A DNA stretch of 64,000 nt, taken from contig ML769476.1 in the NCBI GenBank assembly GCA_009733575.1, forward strand, positions 124,001 through 188,000, written 5' to 3'. Under the pieces are notes generated by a model. It was given only the letters and a program-made list of their open reading frames with translations, had not been told where the DNA came from and ran no database searches. A program made the position numbers and the translations under genes. Source of the stretch: Gymnopus androsaceus JB14 (Eukaryota > Basidiomycota > Agaricomycetes > Agaricales > Omphalotaceae). Shown here piece after piece: positions 10,629 to 21,660 of the stretch (position 1 is the stretch's first letter; every line of letters starts with the position of its first letter).

Positions 10629-11824
10629 TTAAACATCATATGCGGTTGTATTCTCGGCAGAGACTGGTTCCACTAGTTCGTCCGCTGGTTGAGCTGGAGT
10701 AGACGAAGGGAGTGCGGTTGCTTGCCATCCACTCCTGAAAGACACAACAGCGACGATCAGGTTGAGAATGGAAACAATGGCCTAGAAATCTCATGGTTAA
10801 TAGATGAACGAGAACACGTACATAGAGACTTACATCATGCTTGAGGAGCTTGCTTCCCGTCGACCTTGAAGAATATCAATCAGAAACGCATTAACGATTC
10901 AAGGACGAAAAGCAGTCACCAGTGTATAGCTAGTGGAAAATTAGCCAGATTAATTACGAGATCGCTCCAATATGCGTTCCAGCGCTTCTGCATCTCCTGC
11001 TTATCCGCGGATTTCAAGCCCACCTTGCGGAGGGTGCGATATTTCGCCTGAAGCAGCATCCTGTCCTCACGCAGATGCGCAAACTGCAATGCGACGTAGA
11101 ACGCCCAGCATCGGACAGACCACACGCCAAGGGTCCCTGAATTTAGCTGAAGAGACCGCTTCTTCGCCAAAAACGGAGAGAGGTCAATAGTTGATCTGGA
11201 GGGAACGACATCATGCGAGACGAGGTAGCTTAGGTGCTCGAGAGGATAGTACCCAAGCATGGACCAGCCTTGCAGGCGCTCGATGTTTAGCAGGTTCCGT
11301 GTCGGTTGAGGACTGCGCTCAAGTGAGACCATCCATCGTATGATTGATAAAAGTCCTGAAAAGTCGAATATTAGGCATCCAATGGTGTTATTAGATATTC
11401 GGACTAACCCCAAAATCTGTATTGATCCATTGAGGAAAATGAACGTCGAGGAGTATATTACTTACCTCCACAGAGTCCTCGAATCAGATATGGTGCTTGC
11501 TAAGTTTGAGAATCTGACAGCTGTAGAGCTGGTCGCAACCTTGCGCAAGCCTGCATTCTTCTGAAGTTGTGCGCGCTTGTTTAGAAGCGGTACCAAGAGC
11601 TTTAGGGCATATTCGACAATCGCAAAGAGTTTACTGAGTATCCGCAAACTGGTCAGTACCATTCCGATGATATTTGAACCAACATGTACTCACTCGCTGC
11701 CGCTCCAAGTACCCAGATATCTGACAAGGTGATCAATGAATTCTGAAGGGGGAAATGCTGAGAAACATCCTAGCACTGCATCATTGAGTTTGGCTAACGA
11801 TGTAGGTTTTGAGTACGAGGTCAT
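10629..11824 (-). CDS. PEX11: Peroxisomal membrane protein PEX11
   Basis: Drives peroxisome elongation and division at the peroxisomal membrane. Six exons: 11694-11824, 11466-11648, 11409-11416, 10920-11355, 10834-10864 and 10629-10781; 942 nt, 313 residues, no frame break. Recognised from LVRYLGTWSGSD (residues about 33-44), LRILSKLFAIVEYALKLLVP, SRTLWRFWGLL...WMVSLERSP, GWSMLGYYPLEHLSYL and a hydrophobic C-terminal segment (AIVSILNLIVAVVSF) that matches the usual late membrane anchor. Exon 3 is only 8 nt and encodes the RFWG junction, which is lost if it is skipped. Introns are 45-55 bp. The last about 35 residues are acidic and Pro/Thr-rich. Confidence 0.88.
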
Positions 11825-13376
11825 GGTTGTCCTCAACAAATGTCGTGCGGCGCTTCCTTGTGATTTCGTTCGGCCCTCAAAGCCCGACCCTTAAGTAGTA
11901 TCAGCTGACCGTGAGACACTAACTACACCTATAAAAACCAGCGCTCTTTGAATAATTTTTCTTTGAACAATATTTCGAGGACATAAAAGTTCGGGCTCGG
12001 TATCAGCTCTTCCGCCTCCTTGTCCGCGTTCCCGTCCTCAAGATTGAACCAAGGTGTCTATAGACATCGGTTCTTTTAGCCATGCGACAATTATTTTTGC
12101 TCGATCTTTTTTTCTTTTTGTACGGAGGCATCGCTTCGGCTGGTCGCTCATGATGCAGAGGGAAGGATTGTTAGACGGTAGTTGTGCATGGCGAAGGATC
12201 TACATTATATGTTTCTCGTTCGTATACTATTCTAATGGATCATATTTTGTTTACACTCTTGTTGTGCATTTCCAAGTCCCATCTTATCTGCCTCGATGCT
12301 GTTTTCAAGGGTGACAGCTCAACTCTGCTGAAGACTGCTTCACTTCCCTTCGTTGTAAAGTTCGTAGTAGTAAAGGCACTTCTATGTAGCGGTTAGGTCT
12401 GCAAGACATCTATGCACGGTACAGCGTCGAAATGAATTGGAAGAGGATCGACCAAAATCCGCTTCTCCTCTCGCACATTCGAACTACCGAGAACTTGCCC
12501 TTTTGACCATCTGTTCATGCTGGATATTGGGTTGCACTCGGTAGTGTTCTCCCATTTCAATGGGACACCGACTGATGATTACACTTATTAGTCCACTGAA
12601 GAACGTCTTTCCTGTGGCATTTGTCTCAATGCTTTTCGTGGCGCTGAAAAGCACTCTATCTCAGACGGTACGAGATCTATTTACTTTATTTCCACAACCT
12701 CAATTGATGAACTTGCTTTAAATTCCAGGCTGTGTATCACATTCGTGGCCGCCCGCATCCTTTAGGGCTAAAAACCTCTTGACCTCTTCACCGAGCGCCT
12801 TAAACACCGAACGCATTCTTTTCAAATATTCCATACGCCCGGGGATACTGGCCTTTGTCATCCTTGCTGATATTTCGCAGAGAATTCGTACACTAATGTC
12901 ACGATAATTACTGGAATCACACAGTATCAGCATAATCCTTCGAGACTATGGCTGATATTTGGCCTATCGTTCATAGTGGCAATATACGGGTTGATTTGTC
13001 TTCGGTCCAATGGAATGGCAGCCCTATTTCAACTCAATGCGCGTCAAGGGAGAAGTGTATTAGACGAAGCTTGAGAAGGATCTCATCTAATTCATCTTCA
13101 ACTTCGCCGTCGGCATTTCACCTCCATTGCTCCCTCTTTCCCTTCTGTTAGGAATTAAATCATTTGCGGAGGAACAGTGGACGAGTACTTTCAACCCATG
13201 TGATGTGACTATTCGCGTTTGTGGACCAAAAAATAAATTGTTACAGGGGTATCTATAGCACAGTTGTAATGCGCGTCGCGAATAGATTAAAGAACAAAGG
13301 CCTAGAAAGCTGAATTGTCAAGAAATCATCAGCCAGAAACTAATAGCCCACCAACAAAATACAACAGACTCGGACG
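11825..13376. other. Long intergenic region, no gene recognised
   Basis: About 1.5 kb. Several open frames of 60-90 codons occur (12054-12314 plus, 12718-12933 minus, 12948-13151 plus) but none has a known motif or joins to others through splice sites. The 71-codon minus frame (12718-12933) has a mixed, protein-like composition and is the only one worth a transcript check. Confidence 0.4.
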
Positions 13377-14501
13377 CTACGTCAAGTCTATGACCTCTCC
13401 TGACATCGGAACGCTCAATGACTCCCTCTTCACTTGCTCTCGTTTAATTTTCATCTTCTTTCGTCGATTCAAGGTTCGCTTTTGAAATGGAAGCTTAGAT
13501 TAGATGATACTGGTATAGTGTTCTGAACATACCTGTTTCTCGTCTTCAGAATCCGATATGATAAGTACCTCATCATCATCAACAGTAGTTGGTTTCACGT
13601 CCTCAGGTTCATCGGAAGCCCGTCGCTTTTTTGTACGTTGCGATGAGGATGTTGATGTTGAAGCAACAGGGGTAGGAGCAGGAGGAGCGATTTCATGAGC
13701 ACGAAGGACCTCTACAGTTCTCCTGAGTCATACACAAGTAGAGCATAGATGTTAAACTGACCCAGGGGCCTATATCGGAAACAAAACCGAACAACGTCCT
13801 TTCCAATTTGTCGTGTTTTGACTGCACGCATTACATCTTGTTGAACAGTATCACCAAATCTATCCACGAGAAGCAGATTATATAACACAGAAAACAATCT
13901 ACAAGGTCGACAGACACACCTTGTCTGGTGATCGATACCCTTCTTTGCCTTTTCGTTAACCTTTTGTTCGGCAGGAACTTGATATGGACGAAGAGCATCG
14001 TTTCCTAGAATGACCACGTATGCAATGGCTACTTCAATCTGCCCAACGTTAGAGAGGGAGCCCATTGTGGAAAGATCCTCTTCTTCTGAATAAAAGGTTC
14101 AACTGAGGCACTGGAAGTGATTACTTCTAGTGAGTTACCTGTGAAACTCAAGCTTGAAAAGACAAATGGCCTTAAAGTGGTCGAGGAAGTAGAGATTCCG
14201 TCCAGATGTCCGGAAATCTTTCCGTTTCTCAGAATTCGACCTCCACACTTATTTCCATCAATGGATACAGTAGCTCTGAAGGTTCTTCTGCTTTGATCAC
14301 GATAGTGAACCTGAAAATTCTGAAAATGTTATCAGAGATTGCTCTATCGCCAGAGCATTATCTAGTGCTTACTTTCCCTACTTGGGAAGCCACCCAGCAA
14401 GTAATTTGGGGTACGCCGTCGACATCTGATTGTTCTATGTTGAATTCTTCTGTATATTGCCCATTAATTACTAGCCAGGAAGAAAGGGTATTGAAAAGCA
14501 T
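13377..14501 (-). CDS. DUF7918 family protein A, with SUMO-related C-terminal motifs
   Basis: Six exons: 14373-14501, 14139-14319, 13920-14085, 13762-13859, 13533-13711 and 13377-13478; 284 residues, all phases agree. Aligns by eye along its whole length with the genes at 19939 and 41295: an N-terminal strand-rich half (WLVINGQYTEEF, ITCWVASQVGK), a central VGQIEVAIAYVVI segment, the shared NEKAKKGIDHQT motif, and FRYRPL before a disordered tail. The tail holds a basic KKRR patch, an acidic hydrophobic stretch (EVLIISDSEDE), two Psi-K-x-E motifs (IKRE, VKRE) and ends in GEVIDLT. Pattern VIDLT is a classical SUMO-interaction core. Biochemical role unknown. It lies 393 bp downstream of the RCC1/PHD gene on the same strand. 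Confidence 0.85.
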
Positions 14502-14894
14502 GGTCGACAGGGGTAGAACCGCAAGACGCGCGCGCGTGTGGTGGTGGTTGTGGAAAAAGAACCGCGCCGCGCGCTTCGGGAAAATCACGTGTATTCATTT
14601 TCGACGAAAAGAAAGCAAAACAAAACAAGACAGCAAGCCGCGATTCAAAAAAACCGTACAAAGATACGAAAAGATATTTACGATAAGTAACAGTACAAAC
14701 AGAAAGCGGATAAAACCAAGTTCCTATATACAACAACTCAATGTCCAGCTCGAGTGCGATAGCTAACAGATTCGTCCGACTGATACTTGTGGCGACGACT
14801 ATGCTGGAGGAAGCTCTCCTTGTGCACTCGGAACCACACAATCGGGCGTCCCCTCGCTTCGGCAGCGTACAGAAGCTTCTGCATCGTTCAGCTT
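14502..14894. other. Intergenic spacer, GC-rich upstream of DUF7918 A
   Basis: Contains alternating GC tracts (GACGCGCGCGCGTG and CCGCGCCGCGCGC at 14525-14575) directly upstream of the DUF7918 A start. No gene seen; open frames here are antisense or unsupported. Confidence 0.35.
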
Positions 14895-17515
14895 TTACTG
14901 TCTCTTTTTTTTGGCACCTGCAATTGGGCGTCAGACACATACCTTCAGATAGAGTCTAAAATGAAACGTACCACCCCTCGTGCCTTCTGATCCAGGTGCT
15001 TTTCGCTTCGAGCGCCCCATATCCTCGTCGCCATCTTCATCCACGTTTCCTTTTCGCTTGGCCGGAGTACCCGCGGCAGGTGCACCATCCGTCGTCATCT
15101 TACTCGGTCTGACCGTTGTGTATCCAGGAAGAGGTGCGCCTGGGTTTTTGGTACATTTCGGACAGAACCATTCACCGGGTGGAACGGCGGTCAGCGGAGG
15201 TTTGAGACAGCCAAGGTGGTAGGGATTGTCGCACTGGAAGAAGACCATTCGTTAACGCAAGGAGAAGAAACTAGATGCGAAAGAAATACCTTGTCACATT
15301 CCAGAGGCGAGTCGTCGTCTCCGTTGTCTTTGTGGCAAACTAGACAAACTTCCGGGACGCCATCCAACTCTTCGGGATGCCTGGGTCTGTCGGAATATTT
15401 ATCCTCGTTTCCATCCTCTGCTTTCGAGTCTCCGTTAGGAATAGCAACAGCATCCGATGTAGGCTTGACGAGGAAGACGGTGGTATTCTGGCCGGCAGCA
15501 ATTCTGTAAAATGAGGTTGACTGGCGTGAGTAACGTTTTGAAGATGGTCAGGAAAAAGATGTGAAACACGCACTGCAGGACCTCGATTCCCTCCAAAGGC
15601 ATATGTTTTGTCGGCTTTGTTGAGCTTTTCGGTTCATCTGGTCCCAGGCCGAGCTCCCCTAAAAGAAAAATTAAGTATCACAGTTTTCTGTTGAAAGAAC
15701 ACGGACACGACGGCACCATTTGAAGCACTCTGCCCCCAAGCAACAGTCATCAGCCCGACGTCGTCTGGCGTGATCAACCAATGCGTAACTCCTCCACAGG
15801 CAGCATGGCTGACTTTACAGGCCATGACATCTTGAATGATTCGGAAAGACGAGTACGGAGATCCGGAAGAGCCTACAAACCCTATTAGCTAGACAAAAGC
15901 AATGATAAAGCAGGCGTTACCCTCTCCAGAATTCTTCCACTTCCCTGCCATCCAGTACATTCCTTGCCTGTCGATGACTACAGTGTTGGAGGGTCCGCAA
16001 ACGACCAAAGAGCCCATAGTTGCTTTGTTCGGCCCCGAGAATTGCGGGACAACTTTGGGCTTCAAGATATCGACCTGATTGCCCAAGCCTAGTCGGCAAT
16101 AACCATTGTATCCCCATACGTAGACGAGACTGGATATATATGAGTTCCGTGTGCATGATTGAGTAAAGTAGAGGCATACCCTTCGTCATCGATAGCGGCG
16201 CTGTGTTGGTGCCCAGAAGAAATTTGAATGATTTTTTTACCATCGAGTTCTCTGATGTAGTCTTTAAAGGTGTGCACAGTCAGACATGTGAGGGGAAGCA
16301 GATTAATCACACGCACGAGGTGTCTCGACGATATCGAACGCAACCTTGTTTCCGGTGGTAATGCGCTCTCCGGTCGATCCGTTCCCTAGTTGGCCTTTCT
16401 CCCCACTGCCAAATGAGAAGACTATATAAAAACTATAAGCACCATCTTCAATCATTCGAACATTGACTAGGCTTACCTTTTCCCGATTCTGTGAGCACTA
16501 GAGAAAAAGTTATTCCAGCAGATACTTTAACCGCGTGTTCAGGACCATCCTGGTGAAAGCCGGATACTACCCTGAAGGATGTAATTTCCGGGCACGGAGA
16601 ATGACCACACTGCGAAGAAATCGGAGTTAGCGTCGCGGAAGGATCTGGATAGACTTTTTTTTAAAAACCTGTCCAAGGGGATTTGCGCCAGCCGACCAAA
16701 CTTGGCCATCACTACCTGGAAAAAGGAAGGGTAAGGGGTTATACGGCGAAATGGCGACAACTGGGTATTAAGCACACTATAGCATAAGCTTACCTACGAG
16801 GAGTGTGTGATTCCTTCCGCAGGCTGCGTCGACAAACTTGGTACCTTTGGCAGCACCAAGATCCGTAGGGCTCAACTTCATAGGCGCATTCTCCGAGACC
16901 GCGTCAACGACTGCTCCCGAGTCGTCCTTGCATGTACCAAGGCAGCAGGATCCATTTCGTCCAAATAACCACGCGTTTCCTTCAACGTCGAGGACTACGA
17001 AATGGCATGCGCTACATCCTGTATGAACTGAAGTAACTTGGACATTTGATAGAGAACGAAGAATATAGGGTTCAAGAAGATCTGGGTGTCTGTAGTCGCG
17101 TAAATCAGCATCCAATCCGTTCAAAAAGCTTGTAAACATGTAAGAAACATAGGCATGAAAGAGCAGAAACTGCAAAAGGGGGAACGAGCCAAGTTCGTGT
17201 CAAACACGAAAAATGAACGAAAGACTCACAAATCTTCCTCTTCCTCAGACCTTACAGGAGCTCCGGGTTTGTCTCTGCGGCCTAACCGCGTCCTAGGAGA
17301 TAAAATGACCAAAGTTTGACCAAAGTCCAATTTGATTAATATCAAACGTACCAATCAGTTCCTCCGCAAATCAGCACTATAAAGGTGTATTAGTTCACAT
17401 ATTCATTGATAGTCATGAATACGAGAGCAAAATAGATGGTACAAGGACAAACGGGTAAACGCGGTGGGAACATACCTCTTCCCCATCGAGAGTTTATTCC
17501 AGTGTTTGCGCTCAT
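14895..17515 (-). CDS. RCC1-repeat protein with C-terminal PHD finger
   Basis: A multi-exon gene. The N-terminal part is a run of RCC1/BLIP-II propeller repeats ([20 protein letters not shown]...[112 protein letters not shown]). Next to the C-terminus is a PHD zinc finger: VCLVCHKDN...[18 protein letters not shown]...GEWFCPKC, with all eight C4HC3 ligands. It ends in a basic tail (GAKKKRQ) after an intron at 14918-14971. PHD fingers usually read histone H3 tails and RCC1 propellers bind chromatin or Ran, so a nuclear chromatin role is inferred. Exon 1 is 17476-17515 ([14 protein letters not shown]). The join between exon 3 (ending 17230) and the HPDLLEP exon (about 17089) is not settled. No stop or shift seen elsewhere. 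Confidence 0.85.
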
Positions 17516-18105
17516 AGAATCCAATGAATTTAACGTTTAAGCATAAGCTAGGATAATATGAAGAGACGAGGTGAGGTAGATCCTGCGCTTCTGAAGGATA
17601 TCCAAGGCGAAGAGCAAGAGTAGATGGAAGTTGACGCCGAAGTTGGTGGCTATTACCTAAACAAACATGAGCGTTTGACGTGGGCGCTTGATGAAAGGCT
17701 TGATGGACGGTAGTCCTCGACAATGACCAGCCCGAGCCTACTGCCCAGTACTTGCAACTAATTGGACAGCTAACATACATAGTGGTGGATCTGATGAACA
17801 TGAGTCGCGTGCCAAATATACCGATACAAGAATTTGTGTGAAATCAAACGCGGTAATGCTAGATACCCCGCCACGAAATACATTTATAGGAATTCATCAA
17901 CCAAAGTATTCAACAACGTTCCGCACTGGCGAAGCATCAATATCCCGTCTTCTCTCGATTACTTGCTTGGTGAAGGAGCTGCAATCAAAATAAGCTCAGA
18001 GTCAGGTCGAAAGGTGCAATAATAAGCTTTACCTCGTCCTCCCACATCCCTTGGCTCCTCCCACGAAAAGAGCTGCATTCATACCGATTATCTTATCCAA
18101 GATTC
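17516..18105. other. Intergenic region upstream of the RCC1/PHD gene
   Basis: No gene recognised. It holds the RCC1/PHD promoter side and the 3' flank of the glycosyltransferase. A 132-codon minus frame (17403-17801) overlaps the RCC1 first exon and is judged spurious. Confidence 0.4.
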
Positions 18106-19813
18106 CTAGAGCCCCAGAGTCGCTTCAAAAAATCTGGGGTGAACATCTTGACTGAGGTCATCGTCCTCCTCCATCCGCACAAGCTCCGCCGCTAAATCGG
18201 TGATATCCCATCGTTCCAGCTCCGCTCCATCACGAAATGCATCTACCAGAATATCCACTGCCTCCGTATGCTTCGAGCCAAAATTCCTAAACGTTCCCGA
18301 CTTGGGCGTAGTGGTGATTTGGGCGCGGTCGGATGCCAGAGGGTACAGGTGATTGACGATAGGAAAGGGATAGTCACCCGCGAACCAAACCTTTTGAATG
18401 CCGTCGCCAAGACCGGGAGCGTGCAAGAGGTTCGAGATGGTATCGACGAGATCGTGAGCGCAGTCTGGCAATGCGTCTGGCGAAACGCTCTCCATGCGCC
18501 AATGGATCATCAGATACGGAGATTCACTGGCGAGACCTTTTTGGCTAATTGTTCGAGCCAAGGCGAATACGTTATAGATCCTTGGAATGCCTGACGGAAG
18601 ATGGGATGTCGCATACTCCAGTTCAGCATAATCACTTCCGGCTCGTCGTACGATGCGACAGATTCTGTCAAGACCGGGAACCTAGAAGCATTCTTGATAT
18701 CATCTCTCGCCAGAGCAGCGATGATCTCTCCTCCGATAGGTTGCTTCCGGAGCGATTTACTCAGCGCGGACGAGGGAGAGATCGATATCGGCGTAAATTC
18801 GCTCGAAAGCAGCGCGCCAAACGTTCGGCAAAACATCCGGGAAACCTAGAATCCTTTAACGCTACGGGTTCATCGTCGACGGAGACGATCAATCCATCCT
18901 CGTCGTCGACGAATTTCCTTGAGCCTGGACGGTCGGAGTCTGTCTTGGATCCTAAAGATAGTAGCTGACCACGAGGAGAGGGTAAAGGCTCCGATTCCAG
19001 CCACGATTTGAAAGCTTCAAGCGTCACGGCACGGACACCTTCATCATTCAGCGTCTTCAGGAGTAAATCCTCATCGTAATAAGCTTCAAGACTCCATCGA
19101 AAGCATAAACCTAGCCTGCTTTTTCCGACATGAGGTAGTACGAGGACGCGATCAAGGATTTTAGCAGCTTGGATGATTTCTAAAAGATGTATCCGGGCTT
19201 TGGATTCTTGTTCTGCGATGCGAAGTGGGAGGAGGAATCGACAAGGAGATTCGCTGCAGATGTCTGCGACGGAGGGTTTCACAGATGGAACATGAAGGAA
19301 AGGGTTAGATGTAGGAAGAGAAGGCGCAGCTGGAATTACCAAGGCTGCTTGTTCGTGATCGAGGTTCGATAACCGTTCGAGGACTGTTCGATAAACTATA
19401 GGAACTGTGCCAGTACGGGTGTTTTTATAAGGTGATAGAGATGCTGAGGAGGTAGGAGTTTCCTTCTCAAGATAGAGGGATTTTGGAAAAGTGCGAGAAA
19501 GAGCGCGAGTTTTAGTGTCAGAGTTCCAGTCCAAACTGTTCTGACTCGTCCGAATCGAAAGATTAGCCCGTTCAAATCGAGTTGTGTCGGGGATGACATG
19601 ATAGGCGGATAAGAGAAAGAAAACGGAGAACGAGATGGTAAAGATAAAGAGGTAGATATTGATCTTTCGCCGTAGTAGGCAATTTCCAGTGGTTGCTGCT
19701 ATCGATGTATTCGTTTCGGAGGAGCTCCCGTTTGAGCAGGAGCGTTCTGGACTTGGGCGAGTTCTGTTGCGAAAGGTAAGAGTGGGAGATAGTCTTCCTG
19801 GAGATACGGACAT
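18106..19813 (-). CDS. Type II membrane glycosyltransferase, O-fucosyltransferase-like, frame interrupted twice
   Basis: From the Met at 19813 (MSVSPGRLSP) the protein has a short Ser/Arg-rich cytosolic end, one membrane segment (INIYLFIFTISFSVFFLLSAY, residues about 48-68), a stem, and a luminal domain. FLLPLRIAEQESKARIHLL, ILDRVLVLPHVGKSRLGLC and PYLMIHWRMESVSPD match the pattern of fungal GDP-fucose O-fucosyltransferase-like proteins, so a Golgi sugar transferase is likely; donor and acceptor are unknown. The frame changes near 18836-18850 and again at an A5 run (18538-18542), where one extra A would rejoin LAKK to the SESPYLMIHW block. Both could be sequencing errors. Its 5' end is only 125 bp from the divergent DUF7918 B gene, and a copy of that 5' end survives at 41034-41131. 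Confidence 0.65.
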
Positions 19814-19938
19814 GGTAGTTGTTGAAAAGAAGAGGCGCCACGTTATGACGAATAGGGCGCGCTTGAGGTGGCACGTGCTTTTCATATTCTTGCCTTTCGC
19901 CACCATCTTCACATCAAAGCTGCGAAAGTTTAGTGAAA

Positions 19939-21128
19939 ATGCCCACATTCCAATCATTCTCTGCGTCCATCGTAATCGACGGCAAACCCTTGGACGAATA
20001 TAATGTCGAAACCTCGGAGGCAGATGGAATAACGACGGTAACTTGTTGGATCCCTTCATTCGCCGGCAAGGTAGCTATTCTTTTGCTTCGGCATTTGTGT
20101 ATCCTGAAGGAGCTATTGTACAGAAATATGAAGTTCATTGGAAAGACTCGATTTGCAAAAAGGCCACTGATGGAGTTATCTACGTGGACGGGACCAACTG
20201 TGGAGGCACAATCATAAACAGGAGGAACGATGTTGCCACAAAAACAGGCATTCGCGTCTCTCCAACAGCTTTAAGGCCATTTGAGTTCTCTCCCTTGAAC
20301 TTGACAGGTAAACTGGAGTTTTGCGATCAAGTCCTCTTGGATACTTATCTTGTTCATTTCTTGATAGACAACGACACGTCGGAAATGCCTTGTAGTGTGG
20401 GGCAAATTGAATTGCGTATTAGATACTGGCTTGTCATCGTCAATCCCAAGAAACCGAAAACCCTTTTGCGCGGAGCACCCATACCAGCGGAACAAGTTTT
20501 CAATGAGAAAGCGAAGAAAGGGATTGACCATCAGACCAAGTGCATAACCATTTTCCCCTTTGGAAATAATCATATCGAGTTTCGTTAACTCTGCTTATTA
20601 GATTTGGTGCCGTTGTCCAAACTGAACAAAGCTACGCAGCACAGGGCAGACCTGATGGCAACTATTTCCTGCACTTCCATTTTCGATACAGACCTTTAGG
20701 TTGGACCTTTCATTCCTCCCAGATTTTATTTGCTTATTGTTTCGCTCAGATGTCCTCCGTGCGCATGGTATTGCGCCTCCAGCTGAACCTACGGCCTCCG
20801 ACAGTTCATCTTCTCGACCAACGAAACGTCGCCGTAACTCTACAGAAGATGTTAAACCCAACATTTCCGAAGAAATGATTGAAGTTTCAGACGACGAAGA
20901 TCCTCAGACGGAGATAGAAAGGCTACAGGTTCGTCAAAATTTGATCGGGCCATATTTCGTTCCGTCCTTCGTCGCGACCAGTATTGATCCAACATTCTCC
21001 AGGCTCGTTTAGAAAAACTCAAGGCAAAGCGTCCTGGGAACAACAAGAAGGTTAAACGCGAACCTAATGTCAAGAGTGAAGCAGAACTTTCCTCGTCCGG
21101 TCCCGTTTTCATTGACTTGACATGGTGA
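19939..21128 (+). CDS. DUF7918 family protein B, with SUMO-related C-terminal motifs
   Basis: Six exons: 19939-20070, 20124-20307, 20368-20539, 20602-20699, 20750-20928 and 21003-21128; 296 residues, phases all consistent. N-terminal half: FS-ASIVIDGKPLDEY, VTCWIPSFAGK; middle: VHWKDS, YVDGTNCGG, SVGQIELRIRYWLV, NEKAKKGIDHQTK; then FRYRPLGDVLRAHGIAPP. The tail has KRRR, an acidic stretch EEMIEVSDDEDP, two Psi-K-x-E sites (VKRE, VKSE) and ends PVFIDLTW. It shares a 125-bp spacer with the divergent glycosyltransferase, so the pair may be co-regulated. Closest relative in the window is the gene at 41295. Confidence 0.87.
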
Positions 21129-21660
21129 GTACTATATCCTAGATAACATTATCTACCAGCTTATGTATGGTCATAGATGAGCAGCACTTGGCTATATGGC
21201 TCAATCTTACAGTACCTGCGGTATAATTGTATAATTATGTATATATGTATATCCAATTTTGGATGAACCACTGGCATTTCGGAAAACTACGAATGTTGGA
21301 CGACTTGGATATTGTATTTTCTTTCAGATGGACAAGCGCGATTTGCGTCGCATGGGACTATATCTCTCGTTGAAGCTTAGGCTCGATTTCGTTCTTTCGA
21401 TGAAAGTCATTTGCTAGTTGAAGCTCGGAATTCTTGGGGGTTTTTAACTTTAAGGACAGCGAGATCACGTTTAATAGTATGCCTCAAGTTATAGCGTATA
21501 TGATCGCTACAGACTAACTCAATGTGGTCACTGATCTGCCTATGATTATGATGCTACAGTTTATAGCTAGTCCACGCGACGTACGGCGTGTCGCCGCGGC
21601 GCGACTGAAGCCCTAAACGTGATATGCACGTGTTTCGTTCTCAACTACCATGTTCCAGCT
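21129..21660. other. Intergenic part of the duplicated segment
   Basis: No gene. Collinear with 42480-43181. Contains one copy of a unit that is doubled in the other segment (see 42580-42835). Confidence 0.5.

Noticed and set aside
14206..14766. 186-codon plus-strand frame as a gene
   Set aside because: It is antisense to DUF7918 A exons 1-2, which have coherent splicing and paralogues.
17403..17801. 132-codon minus frame upstream of the RCC1/PHD gene
   Set aside because: It overlaps exon 1 and intron 1 of the RCC1/PHD gene in another frame and has no recognisable motif.
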